Shown: one piece after another, positions 44,674 through 53,689 of the stretch
Position numbering within the stretch: position 1 is the stretch's first letter
How the letters are laid out: each line of letters starts with the position of its first letter
Virus record (IMG/VR): IMGVR_UViG_3300028844_006431
Span: 1-64,000 of that record
Length of the DNA: 64,000 nucleotides
Direction: 5' to 3' (one strand)
DNA from: a virus
Translations under genes and position numbers: made by a program
Notes under the pieces: generated by a model
Seen by the model: the letters and a program-made list of their open reading frames with translations, nothing else
Databases searched by the model: none
What the model was told of the DNA's origin: nothing

Positions 44674-46283
44674 TGACTTTTCGCACTTTCGTAGTCAGAA
44701 AAAATTACATAACAGAAGCCGCCTCAGGTAGACTTGATACAAGTATTGTAAATGCGGACAAAGCTTTCAAGAAGAAAGTTGAGTTCTTCTTTGTCTTAGA
44801 TAAAACAGGTAATACACTCAATCCTAGAGAATATACGATTGAAGAAAAGTTTGATGGTGTCAAGTTGAATCTTTTTCGCAATAATCAAGATTTTGATCCA
44901 AAAGATTTTTCAAAGAATTGGATTGTTTCTTATAAGAACAATATTATGCATCCTGATGAATTCAAATCAGTTTCTGCTAAAAAATCAAAAGAGCAGGGAA
45001 TTGGTATCACTCAGTATCGTTTAGTGTTTGATCACTTAAGAAAGCATCATCGTCACACAAAAAGTATACCAAAGAACACTGAATTCTTTATTGAATACAT
45101 GATGAAGAAACCGACTCTCACTCGAGAGTATGAAACAAATCATTCGATGGTTCTGATTGGTTATGCTCATAATATGAAAATTGATAAGCAATCTGATTTT
45201 CGTATCTACACTAAAGAAACTACTTTAGAGAATAAAGAAAATGCTCACTATGCGGAGATGCTTGGAATTGAAAGCGGTGCGGTAGTTTTCGAAGGATCAA
45301 TTGATTCTTATAATGACCTACATTCAGGTGCTAAGAATAAATCTTTGAAATCAGCTATTTCAAAGAATAAAAAGTTTCTACAGAAATTATATAAGGACCG
45401 TAATTGGGATGAACTTTATACTCTGGTCAAAGAAATATTTCTTGAAGTGAAAAGTGTCTATGGTGGTAGTAAGACAGAAGGTGTTGTAATCAAAGATCAT
45501 TTGACAAAAAAGACATTCAAATTCTTACAAGATGACCAACATGATAAAGATGTTCGAGCAAATGTCAAATCAAATTATAAAATGAACGATGAAGAAGAAA
45601 ATAATTATTATACAAAACTTCGTGAAATTGCTACTGAAATTTTGAATGACCTTGACCTTTCACAATCTTTCAGTGAAGTGATGAAAGAAATTTCAGCTAA
45701 AGTACATCGATATAAACTACCTACCAAAATTCACACAAAGAAAAATATACATCAAGTTCGTGAAGACTTACATTTGACTACGAAGATGAAGTTTGAAAAA
45801 CTGAAAGAAGGTTGGGCTGGTGTTGTAGGCAAGTTCCGAATTGTTACAAATGAACATGTCAAGATGATTGAATCCGCTTTTGACAAAGGTTATAAAGGTG
45901 TGACTGTAATGATCGTTGCGGGTTCAAGAGATCCTGGATTAGCAAATGCGAGTAAAGAAATTCTTCAAGAAATCTTCAAAGGAAAGCCAATTGAATTTGT
46001 GATCGCAAAAACAGGTAACATTGTTTCTCTTGAAAGAAAAACTCGTAATCCAATTGTAGCCTATATATGTGGACCAGATCGTGAATTAGATTATGAAAAT
46101 CAACTCAAGTCAGCAAACAGTGATGCGATTGTTGATACTTACGATGGTGGTAAACGAGGAGAAGTTTCTGCGACTCAAGCAGAAGAAGCATTGAACAGTA
46201 ATAACTATGGCAAGTTAGCCAAAATTGTACACGAAATTGCACTTAAACAAATTGATAAATGGTCTAAGTTTATAAAGAAATAG
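44670..46283 (+). CDS. RNA/DNA ligase-like + nucleotidylyltransferase fusion, capsid-targeting-type leader
   Basis: A 537-residue two-domain protein. Residues 55-300 form an ATP-dependent ligase-like core: motif I is EEKFDG with lysine K60, IEY around E142, TEGVVIKD with E270, and K281/K284 in motif V. Residues 386-500 look like an HxGH-type nucleotidylyltransferase (VGKFRIVTNEHVKMIESA, then VTVMIVAGSRDPGLANAS), with the usual TxGH written TNEH (H396). The N-terminus is MMTFRTFVVRKNYITEAASG, with I14-T15-E16 before Ala17, the gp21 protease rule. Inferred: a virion-packaged enzyme that joins or caps nucleic-acid ends. The NMNAT-type fold suggests a mononucleotide substrate, possibly NMN. Confidence 0.68.
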   Translation: MMTFRTFVVRKNYITEAASGRLDTSIVNADKAFKKKVEFFFVLDKTGNTLNPREYTIEEKFDGVKLNLFRNNQDFDPKDFSKNWIVSYKNNIMHPDEFKSVSAKKSKEQGIGITQYRLVFDHLRKHHRHTKSIPKNTEFFIEYMMKKPTLTREYETNHSMVLIGYAHNMKIDKQSDFRIYTKETTLENKENAHYAEMLGIESGAVVFEGSIDSYNDLHSGAKNKSLKSAISKNKKFLQKLYKDRNWDELYTLVKEIFLEVKSVYGGSKTEGVVIKDHLTKKTFKFLQDDQHDKDVRANVKSNYKMNDEEENNYYTKLREIATEILNDLDLSQSFSEVMKEISAKVHRYKLPTKIHTKKNIHQVREDLHLTTKMKFEKLKEGWAGVVGKFRIVTNEHVKMIESAFDKGYKGVTVMIVAGSRDPGLANASKEILQEIFKGKPIEFVIAKTGNIVSLERKTRNPIVAYICGPDRELDYENQLKSANSDAIVDTYDGGKRGEVSATQAEEALNSNNYGKLAKIVHEIALKQIDKWSKFIKK

Positions 46284-46288
46284 GTACT

Positions 46289-46888
46289 ATGAATGTGTTG
46301 ATTGAAATTTATGGAACACCAAAAGAAATTGTTGTTGGAGAAATCAATGAAGAACAATATGAATTCTGGAAAGAAAGAGAACATGACCTTTTGTATGGAT
46401 CTGAAGGTGAATTTCTTTCTTTCCAAGAATATTGTTTAGGAAAATATAATGAATATCAAGTCTATGAAGATTATGATTTTATTCTTGATGATTGGTCAGA
46501 TGTAAATGATGTTTATACGAATATAGGATTTTTTCAAGATGAAAACCTTAATGAAATTGAAGTCAAGTTTACACAGGTTGACTCTGAAAATTCTTTGACT
46601 ATATCATATACAGAACCTAAAATTGAAACATTCGTTGAAATTGATGAACCTGATGTTGGTTCTTTTCATTTCATAGGACAAGAAATTTATGAAAAACAAT
46701 TATGTTTTTCTGCTACTGTAAATGAAGAAGATTTGAATGAAAGTATAGTCAAAGAACTATCTTTTCAGCAAGATATCATTTATGATCAAAAAATAATCAC
46801 AGAGGTTTCTTTTCGAAATGTAAGTTTATTTAATAAAGCTAAAATAAATTCATCAGTGATTGAACAAAAATTCTATTTGAAACCTTAA
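46289..46888 (+). CDS. Acidic protein of unknown function
   Basis: A 199-residue protein, very acidic (many Asp and Glu), with a Phe/Tyr-rich beta-type pattern and no motif I recognise. It starts seven bases after the ligase stop, with a weak AGGT site, and probably belongs to the same transcript. Its last bases overlap the convergent minus-strand gene. Possibly a DNA-mimic or structural adaptor, but that is conjecture. Confidence 0.5.
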   Translation: MNVLIEIYGTPKEIVVGEINEEQYEFWKEREHDLLYGSEGEFLSFQEYCLGKYNEYQVYEDYDFILDDWSDVNDVYTNIGFFQDENLNEIEVKFTQVDSENSLTISYTEPKIETFVEIDEPDVGSFHFIGQEIYEKQLCFSATVNEEDLNESIVKELSFQQDIIYDQKIITEVSFRNVSLFNKAKINSSVIEQKFYLKP

Positions 46889-47202
46889 TTTGACTCAGAT
46901 ATCAAGCGGTCGTAATCGACTTTAATTTCATAAGTGTAGTCCTCATAGAAATGAAATTTGATCAAATCATCTTCAAGCCGCTCTAAATATAAGAGTTGAA
47001 ATTTGTTTAGAAAAACTTTTTTTGAATCAACTTCACATGTAAAAAAATACTCAGAAAATTCTGATGTGTCGATAGATTCATAGCCAGGAATTTTCAAAGA
47101 TGTAGTTTTATTGTAATGAACTGTAATGTTTTGACCTTCATATTCAATAACATTTGCATTTGAAAAATTAAATAAGAAATTATCAGCTTCGACTAAAATC
47201 AT
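46885..47202 (-). CDS. Small protein of unknown function (minus strand)
   Basis: A 105-residue protein with beta-strand-like aromatic sequence (LDTSEFSEYFFTCEV) and no recognised family. The start is well supported by CGTAAGGAGAATCATG. It is convergent with and overlaps the acidic plus-strand gene by four bases. A GATAAATA box (47239-47246) lies 37 bases upstream, so late expression is possible. It is divergent from the tail-fibre cassette. Confidence 0.55.
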   Translation of the reverse strand: MILVEADNFLFNFSNANVIEYEGQNITVHYNKTTSLKIPGYESIDTSEFSEYFFTCEVDSKKVFLNKFQLLYLERLEDDLIKFHFYEDYTYEIKVDYDRLISESN

Positions 47203-47216
47203 GATTCTCCTTACGA

Positions 47217-47224
47217 TATAAATA
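47217..47224 (+). promoter_or_regulatory. T4-type late promoter box (TATAAATA)
   Basis: A perfect TATAAATA octamer, the T4 late -10 element, 45 bases before the first tail-collar fibre gene at 47269 and in a region with no gene. Together with the divergent box at 47239-47246 this looks like a promoter pair for the two directions. Confidence 0.55.
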
Positions 47225-47238
47225 ATATAAGATTAAGT

Positions 47239-47246
47239 TATTTATC
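47239..47246 (-). promoter_or_regulatory. Possible late promoter box (GATAAATA) for the 46885-47202 gene
   Basis: A minus-strand GATAAATA 37 bases before the ATG at 47202, in the 66-base divergent intergenic region. One base from the T4 late consensus. Confidence 0.4.
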
Positions 47247-47268
47247 ACAAAATTATAAAGGTTTATTA

Positions 47269-48549
47269 ATGGCTAGAGTAGATTCAATTCAAAAACCTAC
47301 AACTCTTTTGACTTTGAAAAAATCAAAGTCAGTAGCAAACGAAACTGCTGGAACATTAGCCGGTGAAATCATGCTGATTACAGATGATTTAGGTACTGTT
47401 CAGGGTGACATTCGCATTTCTTCAGGTAGATACTATCATACTCTTCCTTTTGTTCAAGTAGGCTCAATTATTTATTACGCAGGAGAACACGTTCCTGATG
47501 GTTATCTTATTTGCGATGGTTCACTTGTTTCACAAAGATTATATCCAGAACTATTTGATAAAATACAAAATTTTTGGTGGAAACGACCATTCAAACATGA
47601 TAATCAACAAGATGCTACAGAAGTTTATTATGTAGGTTCAGGTGGAACTCGTCCAACGGGATCGTTAGAAACTTGGTTTTGGAGCAATTGGAAGATTAAA
47701 TTTCTTCAAGAAGACCATCCTTCAGGTCCTCAATTTAATACATATGGCAAAATCTTTCAAGAAAGAGATGACCAATTTGAACCTTATTATCAAAAAATTC
47801 AGTATCCTTCATGGACTAGATCTTGGATTTCCAGTGAAATATCATCTCAGGGTAATTTTTTATTTAATGGCGGTACAAATTTTAACGCAGAATTTAATGC
47901 TGCGTACGGTCGTCTTCCTGATCCAGCAATAGATATAGTTCGTGATCCTGTTTTTGCTTTACCCAACTTTACAAGTTTATATACGGCTGAAGCAACAGAA
48001 AGAGAAAAATTACAAGGTTACTTTGTTCGTAATTTGAATGAAAATTATACAGAGTCGCATCCAGATTATTATAAAACTGAATATGATGAAAGAGGATTGT
48101 GGAATTGGTCTTATCATGATGGTTCAAATTATAGAAGTTCTGGACCAGTTGAATTTCATAAAATTATGAGAAGTTATAGTTCTCTTCAAGAAAATGAAGT
48201 TCGACGACATCGACATCGACTTGAAGATGTTGGTGAAGGCCCGGGAAGGTCAGGTAAATCAGGCGCTCATGCTCATGATTATCATGGTTCTGTGAATTCT
48301 ACCAATGGAGATCCTTTAGGTAGAGCGGTTGCCGGAGTCGCCGGTAGAGAAGACCAATTCGGTAGAAGGGCAACAACAGTTGAAACTTTTGATTCTGGAT
48401 GGCATAACCATTTTGGTTATGTAGGGTTTGGACATTCTGTAGACCATGAGGAGCATGAAACTTATGTTGTCAATAAAAAAGATGAAACTCTGAATTCTAT
48501 TGAAACAAGACCATGGTCTTATTCAGTACAATTTTGTATAAAATACTAA
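47269..48549 (+). CDS. Tail-collar fibre protein 1
   Basis: A 426-residue fibre protein. The tail-collar domain is marked by VGSIIYYAGEHVPDGYLICD with GSL...LYPELFD (residues about 60-100), as in T4 gp12 and other collar-domain fibres. N-terminal repeats of the GEIMLITDD...GDIRIS type lead in. His-rich runs (RRHRHRLEDV, GAHAHDYHG) are typical of the metal-binding core of collar trimers. It ends QFCIKY, like its two neighbours. Role: receptor binding or baseplate-attached fibre. A late-type promoter precedes it. It is followed after 14 bases by the second fibre. Confidence 0.75.
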   Translation: MARVDSIQKPTTLLTLKKSKSVANETAGTLAGEIMLITDDLGTVQGDIRISSGRYYHTLPFVQVGSIIYYAGEHVPDGYLICDGSLVSQRLYPELFDKIQNFWWKRPFKHDNQQDATEVYYVGSGGTRPTGSLETWFWSNWKIKFLQEDHPSGPQFNTYGKIFQERDDQFEPYYQKIQYPSWTRSWISSEISSQGNFLFNGGTNFNAEFNAAYGRLPDPAIDIVRDPVFALPNFTSLYTAEATEREKLQGYFVRNLNENYTESHPDYYKTEYDERGLWNWSYHDGSNYRSSGPVEFHKIMRSYSSLQENEVRRHRHRLEDVGEGPGRSGKSGAHAHDYHGSVNSTNGDPLGRAVAGVAGREDQFGRRATTVETFDSGWHNHFGYVGFGHSVDHEEHETYVVNKKDETLNSIETRPWSYSVQFCIKY

Positions 48550-48563
48550 AGGTATAATTAACA

Positions 48564-50606
48564 ATGGCGTTACAATCAATTAAATCAGGAGCCTTCAAAT
48601 TTTCAAAAACAATTGAAAATCTTGATAAAGTTTCAACAGCAGGTTCAATTATTATTTCTGTAGATGATGATACAAATTTGACAGGTGATATTCGTGTTCA
48701 TGATGGTGTAACACCAGGAGGAATTTCTGCTCCTCCACCAGGAACAGTTTCTTATATTATTACTGAAAGAAAATTAATTGAAGAAGTATTTATAGCAAAT
48801 GTTCATTCTGATTTTATAACAACAGCGCCTGGAGGAATTGGCAACGCTATTTCATTTTCAGCAAATTATCCAGCTTCTGGTAATTTAGATACTGGTCCTT
48901 ATCGTTTTTTTGGTATTCAAATAGAAACAGAACGTAAAGACATACCTTTGGATGCTATTGATGCTTTGAGTGATAAATTCTTTTTATTCCCAACACTAAG
49001 AGGAACGGGTGAGACAAAATTTGATATTACACATTTATTAAGAGATTCATCTACGGGATTTCAGTATCCTTATACAAGTGAATTAATGTCATCAAGTGCT
49101 AGTAATCCTAATCGTAAAATCGAAAGAACTGGTTTAGTGATTCCCGATGATACTGAATTAAGCCGTTTTATGTATTCATTTGATGCTGATGCAAATACAA
49201 TCACAATTTCTGCAGATGATTTTATTTTTCCTTTAAAGACAGGGGATAAAATAAAATTACAATATGTAGATGGTGATACAGGATTTCAAGATCCTGATGG
49301 TTGGTTTTATTGTGATGGTAGAAGAGTGAAAAAAGAATTTTATTCTGCTTTGTTTCGTGAGATTGGTGATATATGGAATATATCACCAAGTGATAGAGAT
49401 ATCTTTGATCCAGGTTTTTATATAAATCGTGCTACTTTTCCATTTCAAGATATTCGTGAATATTTTTCACAAGGATTTGAAAAAAGATTTGATGTAAATT
49501 ATTCAAACGGAAGAGTTCGTGTATTTAAAGCACCTTCGGGATTACCAAATGATATAGTTGAAGTTCCAACATCAGATTATACATTAGGGACAGCCGGAGA
49601 TGGTCAGACTTATATTCGTTTTCCTGATGATAAAATACCGCAATCTGGAGAAAGAATTTTAGTTGTTGGAACTCCAGATAGTGATGAATTTCAAATACCA
49701 GATTTTCGTGGGTTTTATTTGCGGGCTTGGAATTCAAAAAGATTCATTGATACAAAAGGTGTAACTCATTACACGCCTCCTGGAATTCTATCAAAAAAAC
49801 ATTATGCTGTTCAAAAACACTCCCACTTTATAGGACTTGCCACTGGTGGTAAACACAAACATAAATATATACCTTGGGAATTTGGTGGAAATTCACCATT
49901 TGCAAAAGCAGTTTGGGGTGATTGGCCAACAAATATGCCAACTGGTGAAAACTCATGGCTGAGTTCGTATACTCATCACAGCCCAAGTTTAATTGGAACA
50001 GGGGAAGATTTTTATGGAAAATGGCAACATGATGCAACTGAAGCTGAAGTAGGAAGTAATATTGATATAAAACGAAGAACTAAGTTATGGCAAGTTGGAG
50101 TAGGAAATTATTCAAAAGTAGAACCTGATAAAGCGCATAGAGGTTATAGTAATGCATCAGGATATCAAGATTGGTCTCTAGATGGTTCTTGGAATTATTC
50201 AAAAGATCATGTTTCGTACGTTCTTGGTTCAGGGCCTTGTAATATGGTTGATTTTGGTCCTTCAAGAATTGAAAACACGACTTTTAATTATCGTCATAAA
50301 CATTTTATAAAATTTTCAAAAACAATTATTGACCCAGGTGATATTCGTGGAAGAAGTTCAGCCGCTCTTGGATATGAAGGTCCAGGTTCAGGCATTTTCA
50401 CTAATGGGCATACATACCTAGGAACATCTCGAACTGGATGGCAAACTGAACATAACAATCAACCGGTATATGGTTACGAAAGCTATAACAGTGGTACTGG
50501 TGTATCAAAAGCTCAAGGTGGATATCGAGTTGAAGGTAGAGATACTACAAGTTTACATGAAGTTGATATCACAAATATAAAATTACCAACTTTTATAAAG
50601 TACTAA
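48564..50606 (+). CDS. Tail-collar fibre protein 2
   Basis: A 680-residue paralog of the preceding fibre. The collar block is GFQDPDGWFYCDGRRVKK with FYSALFREIGDIW (residue about 240), then FQIPDFRGFYLRAW at about 375. The N-terminal SIIISVDDD...GDIRVHDG leader is shared with both neighbours. Several HxH runs (KHSHFIGLATGGKHKHKY, RHKHFIKFS) suggest metal-organised trimers. C-terminus TFIKY. Long C-terminal beta-rich part is likely the receptor-facing region. Confidence 0.75.
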   Translation: MALQSIKSGAFKFSKTIENLDKVSTAGSIIISVDDDTNLTGDIRVHDGVTPGGISAPPPGTVSYIITERKLIEEVFIANVHSDFITTAPGGIGNAISFSANYPASGNLDTGPYRFFGIQIETERKDIPLDAIDALSDKFFLFPTLRGTGETKFDITHLLRDSSTGFQYPYTSELMSSSASNPNRKIERTGLVIPDDTELSRFMYSFDADANTITISADDFIFPLKTGDKIKLQYVDGDTGFQDPDGWFYCDGRRVKKEFYSALFREIGDIWNISPSDRDIFDPGFYINRATFPFQDIREYFSQGFEKRFDVNYSNGRVRVFKAPSGLPNDIVEVPTSDYTLGTAGDGQTYIRFPDDKIPQSGERILVVGTPDSDEFQIPDFRGFYLRAWNSKRFIDTKGVTHYTPPGILSKKHYAVQKHSHFIGLATGGKHKHKYIPWEFGGNSPFAKAVWGDWPTNMPTGENSWLSSYTHHSPSLIGTGEDFYGKWQHDATEAEVGSNIDIKRRTKLWQVGVGNYSKVEPDKAHRGYSNASGYQDWSLDGSWNYSKDHVSYVLGSGPCNMVDFGPSRIENTTFNYRHKHFIKFSKTIIDPGDIRGRSSAALGYEGPGSGIFTNGHTYLGTSRTGWQTEHNNQPVYGYESYNSGTGVSKAQGGYRVEGRDTTSLHEVDITNIKLPTFIKY

Positions 50607-50607
50607 A

Positions 50608-53085
50608 ATGTCTAGAAAAAATTATTTTTCAAATCGCATATCAATCAATCAAATTAAAGATGATTTAGGTATTATAGGTGATCCAAGCAGGGCTGCTTTA
50701 GAAAAACCTGGTATTCAAAGACTGAATAATTCAGCGATTCGTATAGTAAACAAGAGAGAATTTTCAGCATTTCGAGATTCTTTTATAACAACTGAAACTG
50801 CTTTTGATACTTTCAACCAAAAAAAGACAACATCTTCAACTAAAACTTTGCACTATCGTGATCCAGTTTCAAACGCTCACGCACCAGAACCTTATAGTTG
50901 TTTTGATGGTCCTGACAAACCAACAAAAGGGCAAATTGTAGTTATTGAAAATCCTTATTATAAAGGTCAACTTGATGGTGATATACGAATTACAGATGGA
51001 GGTAAAAGTTTTTCCGGTGTAACATTCCCACCAACTGGAACTTTGGGATATTTTGCTTATGATGATAAAACACCAGACGGTTGGCTTGAATGTAATGGAC
51101 AACCTGTTTTGTATCGTAAGAGATTAGGTCAAGGATATGTTGATACTGAATATACAAGATTATATGAAATTTTATATTCTTGGGGAATATTCACTGATTA
51201 TACAGATATTACACCAGATGCTACCTACGGTAAAGTTTTTCGAGCACCAAACTTAACAGGTTTCTTTGTTCGTGGTCTCAATGTAACAAGCACAGGCCTT
51301 GAAGATAATAGCAGTCTTCAAAGAAAACCTTTTGACCGAACAATCAACATTGATGTAGTTGATCATGAGCATACTGGATACAATCCTTATAATCGTCCTG
51401 AAAAAATTACAAAAGTTTGGTTTCGAAGACCAAATTATACTCCACATCGTTCAGGTGAGTTGGGTCAGTGGGAAGATACATCAAGCCCGCCTCCAGATCC
51501 GGGTAGAGGTTACAGAAATCAAAATGGTTACAGACATCATAGGCGAGATGTTCATACCGCAAGATATGACAGTAATTCAGGTAATAAAATAGCTTATCAA
51601 GGTGATGGCGCTCAAGGAAGATACTGGTATCCAACACCTTCAACAGGATATGAAGTTTATTTCTTTGGCCGAGGTGGTGGAAAATTTTCTCTTTATGGAG
51701 AAACAAATCCATATAGTTATGGTTGGGGCTATGATAAGTTATATTGGGATGATTATATGCTTGTTAATTATAAGTACTATAGAGGCGCTCCTAAAGGTTT
51801 GTGGATGTGGCATCACGATATTTGGCATCGCCATTCTAACTCAAATAGTCCATGGACTCATGGCTACATGAAAGTTTTTTATGCCAATGAAAAAAGCGCA
51901 CATCCTTACGAAGGCGAAGGGGACGCAACTAAGGGACGCATCGATTACCAAACTTATGTTGAAGATTGGTCTCATGGAAATGATAATGGTACTTATCATC
52001 ATGGAAATGCTGAAATGATGTGGGATGATTTATATGATTATAGTAACTTTGTTATAAATCTTGAGGTGGATAATCAAAACGCTGCTCAAACCACTGGCTG
52101 GTATAAAAAATCATTTTCAAATGTTGGCCAATATTGTGACCATGCGCCTGATTATTTAATAGAAAACAAGCAAACGGTGTATCAACAAAATGTAGTTCTT
52201 CGTCAAAATACTGGAAGACGATATGGAATATGGTGTGGTAAATATGCTAATCAATCATATTATTATAATTGGCAACGAGGTAGCGATTGGCACGATGAAG
52301 GTGTGACAGTTGGTGATGGTGCTGATAGTACTGGTAGATCGAATAGTCATATTTATTATCCAAATGCAAGTGTAGTTCGTAGAAAACATGAAAATGAACC
52401 CCCAACTGGGCCATATGGTACAGCTACAAGTTATAATGATAGCCAAGATGAATCAAAAAATAATTTTCGAAGAAATCCATGGATTTGGGGTTTTGACCGC
52501 CATTATCATAATAATATTATGACATATTATCGTAGTACTTGGTTTCCAGATCCTGATCCAGCCTTAGGGTATTCTGGTTGGCAGTTTCCACAACATTCTG
52601 ACCATACACGATGTAATATTGATAAATTGACTTTAAGAAATGAGATTGGATGGAGGGCACTGAACAAAGATCGTTATGTTTATGATTCAAGCCGAGATGA
52701 AATTGATTATTTTTATTGGTCAAATGAAGGTGGTGTTGTTTGGAAAGAAAGAGGTAGTAACAGTAGAAATGATGATTTAAAATCGATATATATGCAGGCT
52801 GGTCATAGTGGTATTACACGTCGAAGGTATATGGCAAAAAATGATACATACACTCCGCATAACGATCACTGGTGGGTATCTTTTTGTTACATAACAAAAC
52901 CTTCTGTTGATAGTTCTGGTAATGTTGAGGAGGCTCTACTAAATACAGGTGATAATGGAGCAAAAACTTCTTTAGCCGGAGATCACAATCATCTTGCTTT
53001 TGGTCATGAAGATAGTGTATTTTACCAAGGTCAAGAAGAAACAAGACCGCATAATGTGGCATTGAGAATGTTTATTAAGTATTGA
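50608..53085 (+). CDS. Tail-collar fibre protein 3
   Basis: An 825-residue third paralog, starting two bases after fibre 2. The collar block is TLGYFAYDDKTPDGWLECNG followed by VFRAPNLTGFFVRGLN (about residues 150-230). The remainder is Tyr/Trp/His/Asn-rich beta sequence with no enzyme motif; the last residues RMFIKY match fibre 2. The KGQIVVIENP...GDIRITDG leader is shared. The variable C-terminal region is probably where host range lies. Confidence 0.75.
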   Translation: MSRKNYFSNRISINQIKDDLGIIGDPSRAALEKPGIQRLNNSAIRIVNKREFSAFRDSFITTETAFDTFNQKKTTSSTKTLHYRDPVSNAHAPEPYSCFDGPDKPTKGQIVVIENPYYKGQLDGDIRITDGGKSFSGVTFPPTGTLGYFAYDDKTPDGWLECNGQPVLYRKRLGQGYVDTEYTRLYEILYSWGIFTDYTDITPDATYGKVFRAPNLTGFFVRGLNVTSTGLEDNSSLQRKPFDRTINIDVVDHEHTGYNPYNRPEKITKVWFRRPNYTPHRSGELGQWEDTSSPPPDPGRGYRNQNGYRHHRRDVHTARYDSNSGNKIAYQGDGAQGRYWYPTPSTGYEVYFFGRGGGKFSLYGETNPYSYGWGYDKLYWDDYMLVNYKYYRGAPKGLWMWHHDIWHRHSNSNSPWTHGYMKVFYANEKSAHPYEGEGDATKGRIDYQTYVEDWSHGNDNGTYHHGNAEMMWDDLYDYSNFVINLEVDNQNAAQTTGWYKKSFSNVGQYCDHAPDYLIENKQTVYQQNVVLRQNTGRRYGIWCGKYANQSYYYNWQRGSDWHDEGVTVGDGADSTGRSNSHIYYPNASVVRRKHENEPPTGPYGTATSYNDSQDESKNNFRRNPWIWGFDRHYHNNIMTYYRSTWFPDPDPALGYSGWQFPQHSDHTRCNIDKLTLRNEIGWRALNKDRYVYDSSRDEIDYFYWSNEGGVVWKERGSNSRNDDLKSIYMQAGHSGITRRRYMAKNDTYTPHNDHWWVSFCYITKPSVDSSGNVEEALLNTGDNGAKTSLAGDHNHLAFGHEDSVFYQGQEETRPHNVALRMFIKY

Positions 53086-53095
53086 AAGGATTTTT

Positions 53096-53689
53096 ATGGC
53101 GAATTTAAAAAAATATAAAGATGTATGTGTAGTTGATGAAGATAATATTTTTGTTTCAATAGCAAGAGCATATTTAGATCCCAAAGATCCAACTCGTTAT
53201 TTGGTTGGTGACTCAAGTTTAGATGTTGAACCTCCTCTTGTTGATAAGCTTCAAAAACATCTTGCTAAATGGGATAACGAAGAAAAACGTTGGAAATATA
53301 TATTGCGACATGAATATGAAACGAATCCAGAAGCAGAAGAAAAATTTGAAGAACCTCCTCAAGCACCAATTGAAGGTTTTACTGAAGAGTCTGCTGAAAC
53401 AGAAGCAATGGATATTTTATATTTTATTCGAGAAAATCGATTGAAAGATACAGATCCTTTTGTTCTTGTAGCCTATGAAAAGGGGACTGAAGTACCTAAA
53501 TATATTCAAGAATATCGTCAAAAGCTAAGAGATATACCAAATAAAATTCGTGAAGGTAAATTTGAAAAGCCTGTTCTTTCTGATGTTTATAAAACAACTT
53601 CAGAAAATGTGAGAAGAACAAAAGCAACTGATTTGATTGTATTCAATCATTGGCCGAAAACTCCAGACAAAATTACACATGGACTCTAA
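53096..53689 (+). CDS. Tail-fibre assembly chaperone-like protein 1
   Basis: A 197-residue protein directly after the fibre genes, with an AAAGGA site. It opens with CVVDEDNIFVSIARAY and carries near residue 135 VPKYIQEYRQKLRDIPNKIR, the family signature of phage tail assembly chaperones (YRqaLRDlP). Position and motif point to a chaperone for the adjacent fibres. The next gene is a diverged paralog and overlaps its end. Confidence 0.62.
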   Translation: MANLKKYKDVCVVDEDNIFVSIARAYLDPKDPTRYLVGDSSLDVEPPLVDKLQKHLAKWDNEEKRWKYILRHEYETNPEAEEKFEEPPQAPIEGFTEESAETEAMDILYFIRENRLKDTDPFVLVAYEKGTEVPKYIQEYRQKLRDIPNKIREGKFEKPVLSDVYKTTSENVRRTKATDLIVFNHWPKTPDKITHGL

